Assembly: GCA_020073665.1 (NCBI GenBank)
Contig: JAIQEU010000009.1
Span: forward strand, 1-64,000
DNA: 64,000 nucleotides
Reading direction: 5' to 3'
DNA from: Terriglobia bacterium
Lineage (GTDB): Bacteria > Acidobacteriota > Terriglobia > Terriglobales > Acidobacteriaceae
Within the stretch, counting starts at the first letter, position 1. Every line of letters starts with the position of its first letter. Under the pieces are notes generated by a model. It was given only the letters and a program-made list of their open reading frames with translations, was not told where the DNA came from and did no database searches. Shown one piece after another: positions 44,069-52,400 of this stretch. The position numbers were made by a program, and so were the translations under genes.

Positions 44069-44359
44069 ATGGCTCTCCGGAATTGCAGGGCCATGACCTC
44101 GCACTTGAGAATCCGGTTATCGGTCTATTTTGGTGTCGCCGTGATGTTGATTTGGCCAGTCTGGATGCTCCAGCTGGCTTGGAGAGAATCGGCGGGAACT
44201 GGCAGCGTTCTCTGTACTGCCGTGATCGTGGCCTTCTTCTGGTTGATCGGACGCTGGGATCTAACCAGCTATTGGCTACAGTACCCGTTCCTGCTCCCAA
44301 GCGCCGGCTACTCCGCGACTTTCTCCCGCTTCATTCGACGCAGCAGCGAGGTCGGGTGA
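44069..44359 (+). CDS. Possible small membrane protein
   Basis: The 96-codon frame lies in the 312-base gap after mltG (divergent to it) and ends 52 bases inside the 3' end of the sigma54 regulator on the other strand. The translation has two strongly hydrophobic segments, YFGVAVMLIWPVWMLQLAW (about 19-37) and VLCTAVIVAFFWLIGRW (about 47-63), with Arg before the first. That would be unusual for a random shadow frame. No good ribosome-binding site is visible, and an internal ATG at 44093 is an alternative start. No family is recognised. Confidence 0.3.
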   Translation: MALRNCRAMTSHLRIRLSVYFGVAVMLIWPVWMLQLAWRESAGTGSVLCTAVIVAFFWLIGRWDLTSYWLQYPFLLPSAGYSATFSRFIRRSSEVG

Positions 44360-45690
44360 ATTCCCAGGATCCGGCAGGCCTGGGCCTTGTTGTTGCCGGT
44401 TGCGGTCAGTACCTGCTCGATGTAGTTGTCTTCCACTTCCCGCAGGCTGACGAAATGGCGTCCGCTGCCGGGAATTTGCTCCACCGCCATCGGTTCGCCC
44501 TTCCCCTCCAGCGGATGATCGCGGATTTCCTCCGGGAGGTAGGCCGCGTCAATGTCGCCCTCGGGCGCCAGGATCATGGTGCGTTCGATCACGTTCTTCA
44601 GTTCGCGGATGTTGCCCGGCCAGGAGTAGTGCTGCAGCATATCGGCGGCAGCGGGAGTGAATCCGGTGAACTTCTTGTTCAGTTCGCGGTTGAAGTGTTG
44701 CAGCATGTCGAGGGCCAGGGGCAGGATGTCTTCGCGGCGCTCGCGCAGCGGCGGGATGTACAGCGGCACCACATTCAACCGGTAGTAAAGATCTTCCCGA
44801 AAATGTCCCTGGGCGACCGCCTGTTTCAGGTTGGCGTTGCTGGCTGCTACCAAGCGCACATTGACTTTGATAGTGCGGGTGCCGCCCAGCCGCATGAAAG
44901 TGCCGTCTTCCAGCACCCGCAGCAGCTTGGCCTGCACGCTGGCCGACATGTTGCCGATCTCATCGAGAAACACCGTGCCGCCATTGGCGCGCTCCAGCAG
45001 GCCTTCTTTGCGGCGCCGCGCGTCGGTGAAGGCTCCCGGTTCGTAGCCGAACAGTTCACTTTCCATCAACGTATCGGGCAGGGCCGCGCAGTTCAGTTCC
45101 AGCAGAGGCATGGATGCTCGCGGACTGCCGTAGTGGATGGCTTTGGCCAGCACGCCCTTTCCGGTGCCACTTTCGCCCTGGATCAGGATGGTGGTGTGGT
45201 CTGCTTCCGCCGCCTTGCGGGCCATTTCCAGCATCTTGGTAGTGGTGGGGTTCTGCGTCACTACGCGTCCGAAATCGTAGCGGCCTTTGGCCGACTCCAC
45301 CGTGTCACGCACCCGCACCCGCAAGGCCAGCATTTCGGTGGCACGGTGCATGGTGGCAAGCGCGTCCGCCAGGTGAAACGGCTTGATCAGGTAATCGTAG
45401 GCCCCCAGCTTCATGGCTTCCACCGCCCGGTCCACCAGGTGGTAGGCGCTCATCATGATGACGATAGCAGCGGGGTTGTTCTGCTTGATCTGGCGCAGAA
45501 CCTCAACCCCATCGATTCCGGGCAGGACGATATCCAACACCGTGAGATCGGGCTTCTCCTCTTGAAACAACTTCAGCGCGTCCTCGCCCGACCCCGCCGT
45601 AAGTACATCGAACCCCTCCTGGCGAAGCCCGCGAGACATGGTCCGCAGGGTAAGTTCTTCGTCATCCACGATTAATACCGAGTAAGACAT
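44308..45690 (-). CDS. NtrC-family sigma54-dependent response regulator
   Basis: The 460-residue protein has a receiver domain (1-120; phospho-acceptor Asp53 in LTVLDIVLPG, Lys in YDYLIKPF), an AAA+ domain (about 140-375) and a Fis-type HTH (VEDNYIEQVLTATGNNKAQACRILGIHPTSLLRRMKREK). The AAA+ part shows Walker A GESGTGKG, the sigma54-contacting loop ESELFGYEPGAFTDARRR, Walker B GGTVFLDEIG and the arginine finger region. The ATG at 45690 is used; the longer frame lacks support. The cognate kinase gene lies 103 bases upstream on the same strand. It activates unknown sigma54 promoters. Confidence 0.94.
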   Translation of the reverse strand: MSYSVLIVDDEELTLRTMSRGLRQEGFDVLTAGSGEDALKLFQEEKPDLTVLDIVLPGIDGVEVLRQIKQNNPAAIVIMMSAYHLVDRAVEAMKLGAYDYLIKPFHLADALATMHRATEMLALRVRVRDTVESAKGRYDFGRVVTQNPTTTKMLEMARKAAEADHTTILIQGESGTGKGVLAKAIHYGSPRASMPLLELNCAALPDTLMESELFGYEPGAFTDARRRKEGLLERANGGTVFLDEIGNMSASVQAKLLRVLEDGTFMRLGGTRTIKVNVRLVAASNANLKQAVAQGHFREDLYYRLNVVPLYIPPLRERREDILPLALDMLQHFNRELNKKFTGFTPAAADMLQHYSWPGNIRELKNVIERTMILAPEGDIDAAYLPEEIRDHPLEGKGEPMAVEQIPGSGRHFVSLREVEDNYIEQVLTATGNNKAQACRILGIHPTSLLRRMKREKVAE

Positions 45691-45703
45691 ATGGGCCTTT
45701 CCA

Positions 45704-45731
45704 GGTGGCAGGTCGCCGGTCGCCGGCACGG
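45704..45731. repeat. 7-base word array upstream of the sigma54 regulator
   Basis: GGTGGCA, GGTCGCC, GGTCGCC and a weaker GGCACGG follow in register 13 bases before the regulator start, between it and the kinase gene. Confidence 0.5.
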
Positions 45732-45793
45732 CATCCGAACTTCATGACAGAGCGGCAGTCACAGCCACCTGTGCCCTGCCCCTGCGCCCTAAC

Positions 45794-46828
45794 TCACACC
45801 ACTACTTCCGCCGCCTCCTGGGCTGCTTCTTCGGATTGCTCTTGCCGTATCGGCAGCGTGAGGGTCACGGTGGTGCCGTGGTTCAGCACGCTGTCCACCC
45901 TAATGTCGCCATTGTGGCTGCGCACATAAGTCTGGCTGATGCTCAAGCCGAGTCCTGTTCCTTTGCCGCGCTTGGTGGTAAAGAAAGGCTCGAACACGTG
46001 CGGCAATATGTCGGGTGGAATGCCGCTGCCGGTGTCGCTGACGCGCAGCTCGATGCTGTCCACAAAAGTCAGTTTGCTGGCCGAGATGGTGATGCTCCCC
46101 CCCTCGGGCGTGGCTTCGGCGGCGTTGAGCAGCAGGTTCATCAGTACCTGGGAGAGTTGGTTCGCGTCTGCACGTATATGCGGCAAGTCTGCTGGCACCT
46201 GGTTTTCCAGCGTCTTCCCGTTCAACATGGGCTGCCCTTCCAGGAAACTGAGGGTATCGGTGACCAGGCGCTGCAAGCTGATCTTGCTCAGCATCAGGGG
46301 GCCGGGCCGCGCATAGTTGACCAGTCCACGCAACGTGGCCGAGATGCGCTTGGCCCCGGCAATGCACTGCTCGATCTCCACGCGCTGGTCCGCATCAACG
46401 GCCGCCTTCAACTCCAATTCCAAGTGGGAAAGAATGCCCAGCAGGGGATTGTTGATCTCGTGGGCGGCGCCCAGCGCCAGGCGCGCCAGGGCGGCGTATT
46501 TTTCGTATTCGGCCAGCTGCGCCTGGAACTGCGTTTTTTCCTTGTTGAGTTCGCGCTCTTCATAGAGGCGGCGAAACAGCTCTTCCTGGGCGAGGTCGCG
46601 CTCATGTTGCAATTGGTGGCCCAACTCATGGGCTTTCCTGAGCTCCTCGGAGAGCTTCTGCAGGTCGTGCCGGCGCCAATACCAGGCCACAAACAACACT
46701 GCCAGAATCGCAAACATGACCGGGAGCAGGTACAGTGCGACCCTTTGCTGTGGATGGAACTCTAATGGCGGCAATAACTTACCGAACATTACCGCCAAAG
46801 AGACCGAGGCTTCCATGAGCGTGCTCAT
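45794..46828 (-). CDS. Membrane-bound sensor histidine kinase (NtrB-like)
   Basis: The 344-residue protein has a single membrane helix (VALYLLPVMFAILAVLFVAWYW, 30-51), then a coiled coil (52-110) and a kinase core. His123 lies in ALGAAHEINNPLLGILSHLELEL. The N box is LSQVLMNLLLNAAEATP, G1 DTGSGIPPDILPHVFEPFFTTKRGKGTGLGLSI. The AHEINNP form is typical of NtrB/ZraS-type kinases paired with sigma54 regulators. No periplasmic sensor domain is present, so sensing is probably through the membrane or coiled coil. It transcribes ahead of the NtrC-type gene and should phosphorylate it. Confidence 0.92.
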   Translation of the reverse strand: MSTLMEASVSLAVMFGKLLPPLEFHPQQRVALYLLPVMFAILAVLFVAWYWRRHDLQKLSEELRKAHELGHQLQHERDLAQEELFRRLYEERELNKEKTQFQAQLAEYEKYAALARLALGAAHEINNPLLGILSHLELELKAAVDADQRVEIEQCIAGAKRISATLRGLVNYARPGPLMLSKISLQRLVTDTLSFLEGQPMLNGKTLENQVPADLPHIRADANQLSQVLMNLLLNAAEATPEGGSITISASKLTFVDSIELRVSDTGSGIPPDILPHVFEPFFTTKRGKGTGLGLSISQTYVRSHNGDIRVDSVLNHGTTVTLTLPIRQEQSEEAAQEAAEVVV

Positions 46829-46958
46829 CCAGCTACCACGATGAAACGGCTTGTCTCAGAAAGCTGTGATTCGAGTCACAGAGCGAAGTGAGGTGGGCGG
46901 TCGATGCCGGTGATGGAACGGGTGAAGAAACCCCGTACTCTCAGTGATGCTGCGGGCG

Positions 46959-47684
46959 TCAGCGGTTCGGTTCGCGCTGCCGCAACCAATCCAGGAACAT
47001 CTGCTCGATCGGTTTGTCATAAGTCATCATCATGTGGCGAACGGTGTGGCCGCTCACGAAGTGGCAAACTTCTTCGGCGATGTTCTTGGCGTGGTCGCCG
47101 GCGCGCTCCAAGGACTGGGTCATGAAAATGACCTGCAGGCTGGCTTGCCGCTGCAGGTTCTCCGGGTTCTCGATGTGTCGCAGGAAAATCAGGTTGCGCA
47201 GGCGATCCATCTCGGCGTCGGCGCGTAGGACGTCAATCGCCTTCTTGACGTCGCGGCCGGAGAACGCCGCCCCCACGTCGGTGAGCATTTTCTCCAGGAT
47301 AGTCGCCATCTGGGTCAGATCCCGGGTGTCCTGCGGATCCAGGCGCGTGCCGGCGCCCTGGGCGCTGCTGGCGAAGCTGAGCAGCAAGTCGCCAATGCGC
47401 TCCACGCCGATCGTGATCTTCATGCAGGCCAGCAATTCCCTGGCCTCGGTCGGGCCCACTTGCGTGATGGCTAGGGTCACGCCATCATCAATTTCCCGGT
47501 CAAGATTATCGAGTTCCTTCTCCCGCTGGCGCAGGCTGCTGAGCAGAGGAGAAGACGCGGTGGCTATGCCCTCGGCAGCGGCGCCAGCCGCCTCTTTGGC
47601 TAAGCGGCAAGCCTCAATCGTGAGTCTCACCAAGTGAGCGTAAGAGGGGTCTGGCGCCTCGTTCGTCACACTGGCAGTACTCAT
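46959..47684 (-). CDS. phoU: PhoU-family phosphate signalling protein
   Basis: The 241-residue all-helical protein has two PhoU repeats. The first includes LLSSLRQREKELDNLDREIDDGVTLAITQVGPTEARELLACMKITIGVERIGDLLLSFASS. The second includes EKMLTDVGAAFSGRDVKKAIDVLRADAEMDRLRNLIF and SLERAGDHAKNIAEEVCHFVSGHTVRH. The ERIGD and ERAGDHAKNIAEEV metal-site motifs are clear. PhoU links Pst transport to PhoR. The start at 47684 is picked for spacing to GGAGG; an ATG 6 bases upstream is also in frame. It follows phoB-phoR on the same strand, separated by 168 bases. No pst transporter genes are in the window. Confidence 0.92.
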   Translation of the reverse strand: MSTASVTNEAPDPSYAHLVRLTIEACRLAKEAAGAAAEGIATASSPLLSSLRQREKELDNLDREIDDGVTLAITQVGPTEARELLACMKITIGVERIGDLLLSFASSAQGAGTRLDPQDTRDLTQMATILEKMLTDVGAAFSGRDVKKAIDVLRADAEMDRLRNLIFLRHIENPENLQRQASLQVIFMTQSLERAGDHAKNIAEEVCHFVSGHTVRHMMMTYDKPIEQMFLDWLRQREPNR

Positions 47685-47852
47685 GCGCATATCCCTCCGC
47701 TGGACAATTGGCCGTAGGCGAGCCTGGCCGGTCCACGTCCGCTGGTTAGTTAGATTCGTCGCCAAGATGAAACGATAGGTTGTTTTTTCATGCCCATGGT
47801 TAAAAACAGGTGAATTTTTCGATTGTCAGTGGGCGACGTTCAACGACGCGCC

Positions 47853-49571
47853 TCAAGCAGCGTTGGCCGTGGGCAAGGTAAACAGGAAGGTGGAGCCATG
47901 GTTCAGTTCGCTTTCGGCACGAATCGTACCTCCATGGGCGAGCACAATGTGCTTGGCGATAGCCAGGCCGAGGCCGGTGCCTCCGGACTCCCGCGAGCGG
48001 GCTTTGTCTACACGGTAGAAGCGCTCGAACAATCGCGGCAGGTGCTCTGATGGGATGCCGGGTCCAAGATCGCGAACGTAGAATTCCATCGCATTGCCGG
48101 ATGCGCGTGCTCCCAACAGGATCCGTTTTCCGGAACCACCGTACTTCAGGGCGTTGTCGATGAGGTTCGAAAACACCTGGTGAATGGCCTCGCGGTCGGC
48201 TAGCACGGCACCTGGTGTGCTGTTTTCGACGGCCAGCTCAATCCCCAGCGCGCGCGCCACTTCGCGAAAGCTCTGCATGGCTTCCTGCAGCAGTTCTTCC
48301 GAGCCTACCGGCTGAACGTCGAAGCGATGTTCCCCGGATTCCACTCTGGCCAGGGTCAGCAAGTCTTCGGTCAGGCGCGACATACGCGTGGCATTTTTGC
48401 GAATAATCTCCAGAAAATCGCGCGCGTGATCGTTCTCGGGCGTGGTGTCGAGCAAGGTCTCGGTGTAACCCTGGATCGAGGTCAACGGGGTCCGCAGTTC
48501 GTGGGAGACATTGGCGATGAAGTCGCGGCGAGTTTTCTCCACGCGCTCAGTCTCGGTAAGGTCGCGGAGCACGGCCACCGAGCCGCCGCCGGGCAGGGGG
48601 GCGGCGGTGACGTCGAAGGTGTGTCCCGGAAGGATGGAGGCGGCGCGGGCGGTAAGCACCTTACGAGTCTCGCTGGCGCCGCGGACTGCCTGCAAGAAGT
48701 CAGGATCGCGAACCGTTTCCACCAGCGGTGCCTGCAAGCGGGTGCGCTGCGGCACCAGTTTGTCCATGGTCTGATTGGCCCACTGCACGCGATCGTCGGG
48801 GCCCACCGCGATCACAGCGTCTTGCATGCTGTTAAGCAGCGTTTCCAACTGGCGCTGGCTGGTCTGCAGGGCCGCGAAGTTTTCCTCAACGTGGTGGGCG
48901 GTCTTGTCCAAGGCTGCGGCTAACTGTCCGATTTCATCGCCCGAAGTCTCCTCGATGCGGGCCCCGAGTTCTCCAGCCGCCAACCGGCTGGCAAAGCGCT
49001 CAATCCTCTGCAGTCGCTTTGCCGTCGACCGGGCGGCGATTGCGGCGATCACGATAGCTACCAGGAAGGCCAGCGCCGACCCCAGCAGCAGCCTCCGCCG
49101 GCTAGTCGCCGTGGCTGCCTCGACATCGGAAAGCGGGTACGCCAGGCGGACTGCGCCGCCGGAAATCGGGGCCGCGACGTACAAGAAAGGTACCCCGAGG
49201 GTGTGACTGGTCCGCGTGTTGCTGCCCACCTCCCCTTTCAACGCCGCCACAAACTCCGGACGCCGGGCGTGGTTCTCCATGGAGGAGGCCACGGCTTCGG
49301 AATCGGCCAGAACCTTGCCCTTGGCATCGATCACGGTGGCACGGGCGCCAGCGGCCTGCCCTTCCTGGGCGGCGATGTCCTGAATGTTGTGCTCGCGGTC
49401 GGTGTTGACCCGGTTGGCAAACAGCAACGTCTTTTGGGTGAGATTGCGCTTGATCTCGACGTTCAGAGAATCTTCCCAGGCACGCCGGATAGAAAAATCC
49501 AGCGTCAGCGTGGCGGCCAGAATCACCAGCGCAAACGCTGCCAAGAGCTTGAAGAAGATGCGATTCCTCAC
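47853..49571 (-). CDS. phoR: PhoR-type sensor histidine kinase
   Basis: The 572-residue protein has a membrane helix at about 7-28, a periplasmic region of some 130 residues, and a second helix near 160-182 (LLLGSALAFLVAIVIAAIA). Then come a HAMP domain (RIERFASRLAAGELGARIEETSGDEIGQLAAAL), a PAS domain (LETLLNSMQDAVIAVGPDDRVQWAN) and the HisKA/HATPase core (FIANVSHELRTPLTSIQGYTETLLDT, FSNLIDNALKYG, FYVRDLGPGIPSEHLPRLFERFYRVDKARSRESGGTGLGLAI). The PAS-HisKA layout is that of PhoR. Its ATG overlaps the phoB stop (ATGA), so the pair is translationally coupled. It senses phosphate status, probably via PhoU. Confidence 0.92.
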   Translation of the reverse strand: MRNRIFFKLLAAFALVILAATLTLDFSIRRAWEDSLNVEIKRNLTQKTLLFANRVNTDREHNIQDIAAQEGQAAGARATVIDAKGKVLADSEAVASSMENHARRPEFVAALKGEVGSNTRTSHTLGVPFLYVAAPISGGAVRLAYPLSDVEAATATSRRRLLLGSALAFLVAIVIAAIAARSTAKRLQRIERFASRLAAGELGARIEETSGDEIGQLAAALDKTAHHVEENFAALQTSQRQLETLLNSMQDAVIAVGPDDRVQWANQTMDKLVPQRTRLQAPLVETVRDPDFLQAVRGASETRKVLTARAASILPGHTFDVTAAPLPGGGSVAVLRDLTETERVEKTRRDFIANVSHELRTPLTSIQGYTETLLDTTPENDHARDFLEIIRKNATRMSRLTEDLLTLARVESGEHRFDVQPVGSEELLQEAMQSFREVARALGIELAVENSTPGAVLADREAIHQVFSNLIDNALKYGGSGKRILLGARASGNAMEFYVRDLGPGIPSEHLPRLFERFYRVDKARSRESGGTGLGLAIAKHIVLAHGGTIRAESELNHGSTFLFTLPTANAA

Positions 49572-50260
49572 TTCGGCCCCTCGAAGCGATAGCCTGCGCC
49601 ACGCACCGTTTTCAGGTAACGCGGATTTTCCGGATCTGGTTCAATTTTCTCGCGGATGCGCCGCACATACACATCCACCGAGCGCGGCGTCACATACGCG
49701 GTGTCGCGCCACACCGAGTCAAGCAGTTGGTCGCGGGTAAAGACCCGCCCTAAATGCCGCACAAAATAGTCCAGCAGGCGAAACTCGGTCGCTGTGGTGG
49801 TCACGGTCTTCCCCTGCACGGTGAGCGTCATCGCGCTGGGATCAATCACGATGTCGCCCACCTGGACCGGCGACTGCGGCAGTGGCCGCTCAAAGCGGCG
49901 CAGCACCGCCTTTACCCTGGCCACCAGTTCGCGTGGGCTGAAGGGTTTCGGGATGTAGTCGTCCGCGCCCAGTTCCAGGCCCAGGATGCGGTCGGCTTCG
50001 CCGCTCTTCGCGGTCAGAAAAATCACCGGTGTGGGGGCCAGGGACTGCGTCTGGCGGATCTGGCGGCACAATTCCAGGCCGTCTTTCCCCGGCACCATGA
50101 TGTCCAGAACGAATAGTGCCGGACGTTGGCGCTCGGACTCGCTGATCACCGTGTTGCCTACGGCGAACACCTTTACCGCGAATCCTGCCCCTTCCAGGTG
50201 ATGGCGCACCAGGCGGGAGATATCCGGATCGTCTTCGACCACAAAAATGCTTGGCTTCAC
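49568..50260 (-). CDS. phoB: PhoB-type response regulator, GTG start
   Basis: The 230-residue protein matches PhoB in length and layout: receiver domain with Asp53 in LFVLDIMVPGKDG, Thr/Lys switch residues in VIFLTAKSGEADRILGLELGADDYIPKPFSPRELVARVKAVLRR, and an OmpR-type winged helix ending VWRDTAYVTPRSVDVYVRRIREKIEPDPENPRYLKTVRGAGYRF. The GTG at 50260 gives the standard N-terminus KPSIFVVEDD; the frame could begin 16 codons earlier at a TTG that overlaps the upstream gene. No clear ribosome-binding site is visible. It is the first gene of the phoB-phoR(-phoU) series. Confidence 0.92.
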   Translation of the reverse strand: MKPSIFVVEDDPDISRLVRHHLEGAGFAVKVFAVGNTVISESERQRPALFVLDIMVPGKDGLELCRQIRQTQSLAPTPVIFLTAKSGEADRILGLELGADDYIPKPFSPRELVARVKAVLRRFERPLPQSPVQVGDIVIDPSAMTLTVQGKTVTTTATEFRLLDYFVRHLGRVFTRDQLLDSVWRDTAYVTPRSVDVYVRRIREKIEPDPENPRYLKTVRGAGYRFEGPK

Positions 50261-50294
50261 GGGGGTATTGTAGCGTTTACCGAGTCCCAGCGGA

Positions 50295-52322
50295 CTATCC
50301 CAGTTCAATCACCAGGTTGCCGGAGCGGTCCAGGCTGAAACGCTTGCCCTCCGGAACCACCGTCGTCGCGCTGTATTCAGTCACCACCGCGGGGCCGGAA
50401 TATTTCTTTCCTGTGGGCAACAGTTCGCGGGCATGAATCGCCGTCGAGATCTTTCTCCCGTCGAACAGCACTGGTGTGCGCTCGGGAGGCGCATAGTGGG
50501 CGCGGCCGGAGGCGCTAGTCCCCCAGCGATTGGCGACGTGAGTCGACTTCATGGTCGCCCGCAGCCGCAGCGTGACCAGTTCCACTCCACGATTGGGGTA
50601 GCTGTAACCGTAGCGACGCTGGTGCTCGGCCTGGAAGCTCTCCATCAATCCGCGAGTGTAGGGCACGTTCAACTCGTAACCCTGGCCGGGATAGCGGACA
50701 TCCACGCTGCACTGGTGCCGGATCGCGCCCTTCCAGCGTTCCTGGCGGAAATCGTGTTCTGCCTTACGCCGCAAAACCGAAAATTCGCGATCCGCCTGCG
50801 CGAACGGTAATTTCCCGGAGGTTCGCCAGAGAACGGTGCGCGAATAGTCCTTCACCACGTCGCTGACCAGAATGCCAAACGCTGAAAGCGCGCCCGGCAT
50901 GGCTGGCACCACGACCCGGGGGATACCTAGGGCGTCGGCTAGTTCGCAGGCGTGCAGTCCGCCTGCGCCGCCAAACGCTACCAGTACGAATTCCCGCGGG
51001 TCATTGCCTCGCTCGATTGAAACCACGCGCATGGCTTTCTCCATAGTGGCATTCACTACTCGGACTACTCCGGCAGCAAACTGCTCGAGGGTGAGTTTCG
51101 ACCTCGACTTCTTCAGCCAGTCTGTGCAGATCCGCCGCGTGCGCTCCAGATCGAGTTCGAATTCGCCGCCCAGAAAGCGGTGCGGCTGCAATCGGCCCAG
51201 GATCAGGTTGGCGTCGGTGACGGTGGGCTGGGCACCGCGGCCGTAGCAGATGGGGCCGGGATCGGCTCCGGCGGACTCCGGGCCGACGCGCAAAGCTCCA
51301 GCCGTGTCGAAGCGGGCAATCGAACCGCCACCGGCGCCCACGGTATGGATGTCGAGCATGGGCACGCCTACGGGAAGTCCGGCAATTTCGGCTTGACTAC
51401 TGGCCCGAGCTTCGCGGTCCACCAGCGCGACGTCGGTGGAGGTGCCGCCCATATCGAACGAAATGATGCGTTCGAAGCCGCTGCGCCGTGCCATGGCTGC
51501 CGCGCCCACGACCCCACCCGCGGGCCCGGAAAGCACGGTGCGCACTGGTTCGCGCGACGCCGCCTCCAACGCTGTAATTCCCCCGCTAGATTGCATCACG
51601 AAAATGTTCGCGGATGTTTTTCGCCGGAGAGACCTTTGCTGGGTCTGCTGCCGGGTACGGCGTCCGAGATTCTCGAGATAGCGCTGCATGACCGGTTGCA
51701 GGTATGCATTTACCACCACCGTGCTGGTGCGCTCGTACTCGCGGAACTCGGGCAGGATCTGGTGCGAAATCGATAGGGGAACTCCCAGTTTCCGCAGCGC
51801 CGCGGCTACCGCGCCTTCATTCGTTGGGTTGGCAAATGAGAAGAGAAAAGAAATCGCGATCGCATCGGGATTCTTCCGCTGAAGTTGCTTTACGAGCAAG
51901 TGCAGATTCCTGCGAGATGGCGCCTGCAGGATTTCGCCATCGCTGCCCGTGCGCTCCTCCACTCCAAAGCGCATGTCCCCGGGTACCAGCGGGGGAACCC
52001 GGTCAAAGAAAAAATCATAGAGCTTGGGCCGTGCCTGGCGCCCGATTTCGATAGCGTCCTCAAATCCGGCCGTGGTTACCAGGGCCGCGCGCGCGCCTTT
52101 GCGCTGCAGCAGAGTGTTGGTGCCAACCGTGGTGCCGTGCAGCAAAATCAACGAACCGCGCAGGCCGATCGTCTTCAGGGCCTCGACAATCGCTTGCGAA
52201 GGATCGCCAGGAGTCGAAAAAACCTTGAGCACGCGAACTTTGCTGCCTTCCACCCAAACACAGTCGGTGAAGGTGCCGCCGGTGTCGATGGCGATGCGCA
52301 GGGAGTGGTCGCGACGTGGCAT
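50295..52322 (-). CDS. Hydantoinase A/oxoprolinase-family protein
   Basis: The 675-residue protein is of the HyuA/N-methylhydantoinase A family, which uses ATP to open 5-membered cyclic amides or, in acetone/acetophenone carboxylases, to activate ketones. LRIAIDTGGTFTDCVWVEG (N-terminal Hydant_A_N) and the actin-like ATPase regions FERIISFDMGGTSTDVALVD and VAFGGAGGLHACELADALGIPRVVVPAMPGALSAFG are clear, with a C-terminal domain ending GPAVVTEYSATTVVPEGKRFSLDRSGNLVIELG. The HyuB partner normally encoded next to it is absent; phoB follows after 34 bases. It may work alone or with a distant HyuB. Confidence 0.9.
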   Translation of the reverse strand: MPRRDHSLRIAIDTGGTFTDCVWVEGSKVRVLKVFSTPGDPSQAIVEALKTIGLRGSLILLHGTTVGTNTLLQRKGARAALVTTAGFEDAIEIGRQARPKLYDFFFDRVPPLVPGDMRFGVEERTGSDGEILQAPSRRNLHLLVKQLQRKNPDAIAISFLFSFANPTNEGAVAAALRKLGVPLSISHQILPEFREYERTSTVVVNAYLQPVMQRYLENLGRRTRQQTQQRSLRRKTSANIFVMQSSGGITALEAASREPVRTVLSGPAGGVVGAAAMARRSGFERIISFDMGGTSTDVALVDREARASSQAEIAGLPVGVPMLDIHTVGAGGGSIARFDTAGALRVGPESAGADPGPICYGRGAQPTVTDANLILGRLQPHRFLGGEFELDLERTRRICTDWLKKSRSKLTLEQFAAGVVRVVNATMEKAMRVVSIERGNDPREFVLVAFGGAGGLHACELADALGIPRVVVPAMPGALSAFGILVSDVVKDYSRTVLWRTSGKLPFAQADREFSVLRRKAEHDFRQERWKGAIRHQCSVDVRYPGQGYELNVPYTRGLMESFQAEHQRRYGYSYPNRGVELVTLRLRATMKSTHVANRWGTSASGRAHYAPPERTPVLFDGRKISTAIHARELLPTGKKYSGPAVVTEYSATTVVPEGKRFSLDRSGNLVIELG

Positions 52323-52400
52323 GCGGTTTCTGTGGATTGCTAGGGTAACATTTCGACAGGCGTGTTATCCGTAGACGGCCGCTTCCAGCTGGGGACTGCC

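Noticed and set aside
44083-45675. 530-codon plus-strand frame opposite the sigma54 regulator
   Set aside because: The minus-strand regulator has complete receiver, AAA+ and Fis domains; the antisense frame has only low-complexity His/Gln-rich sequence.
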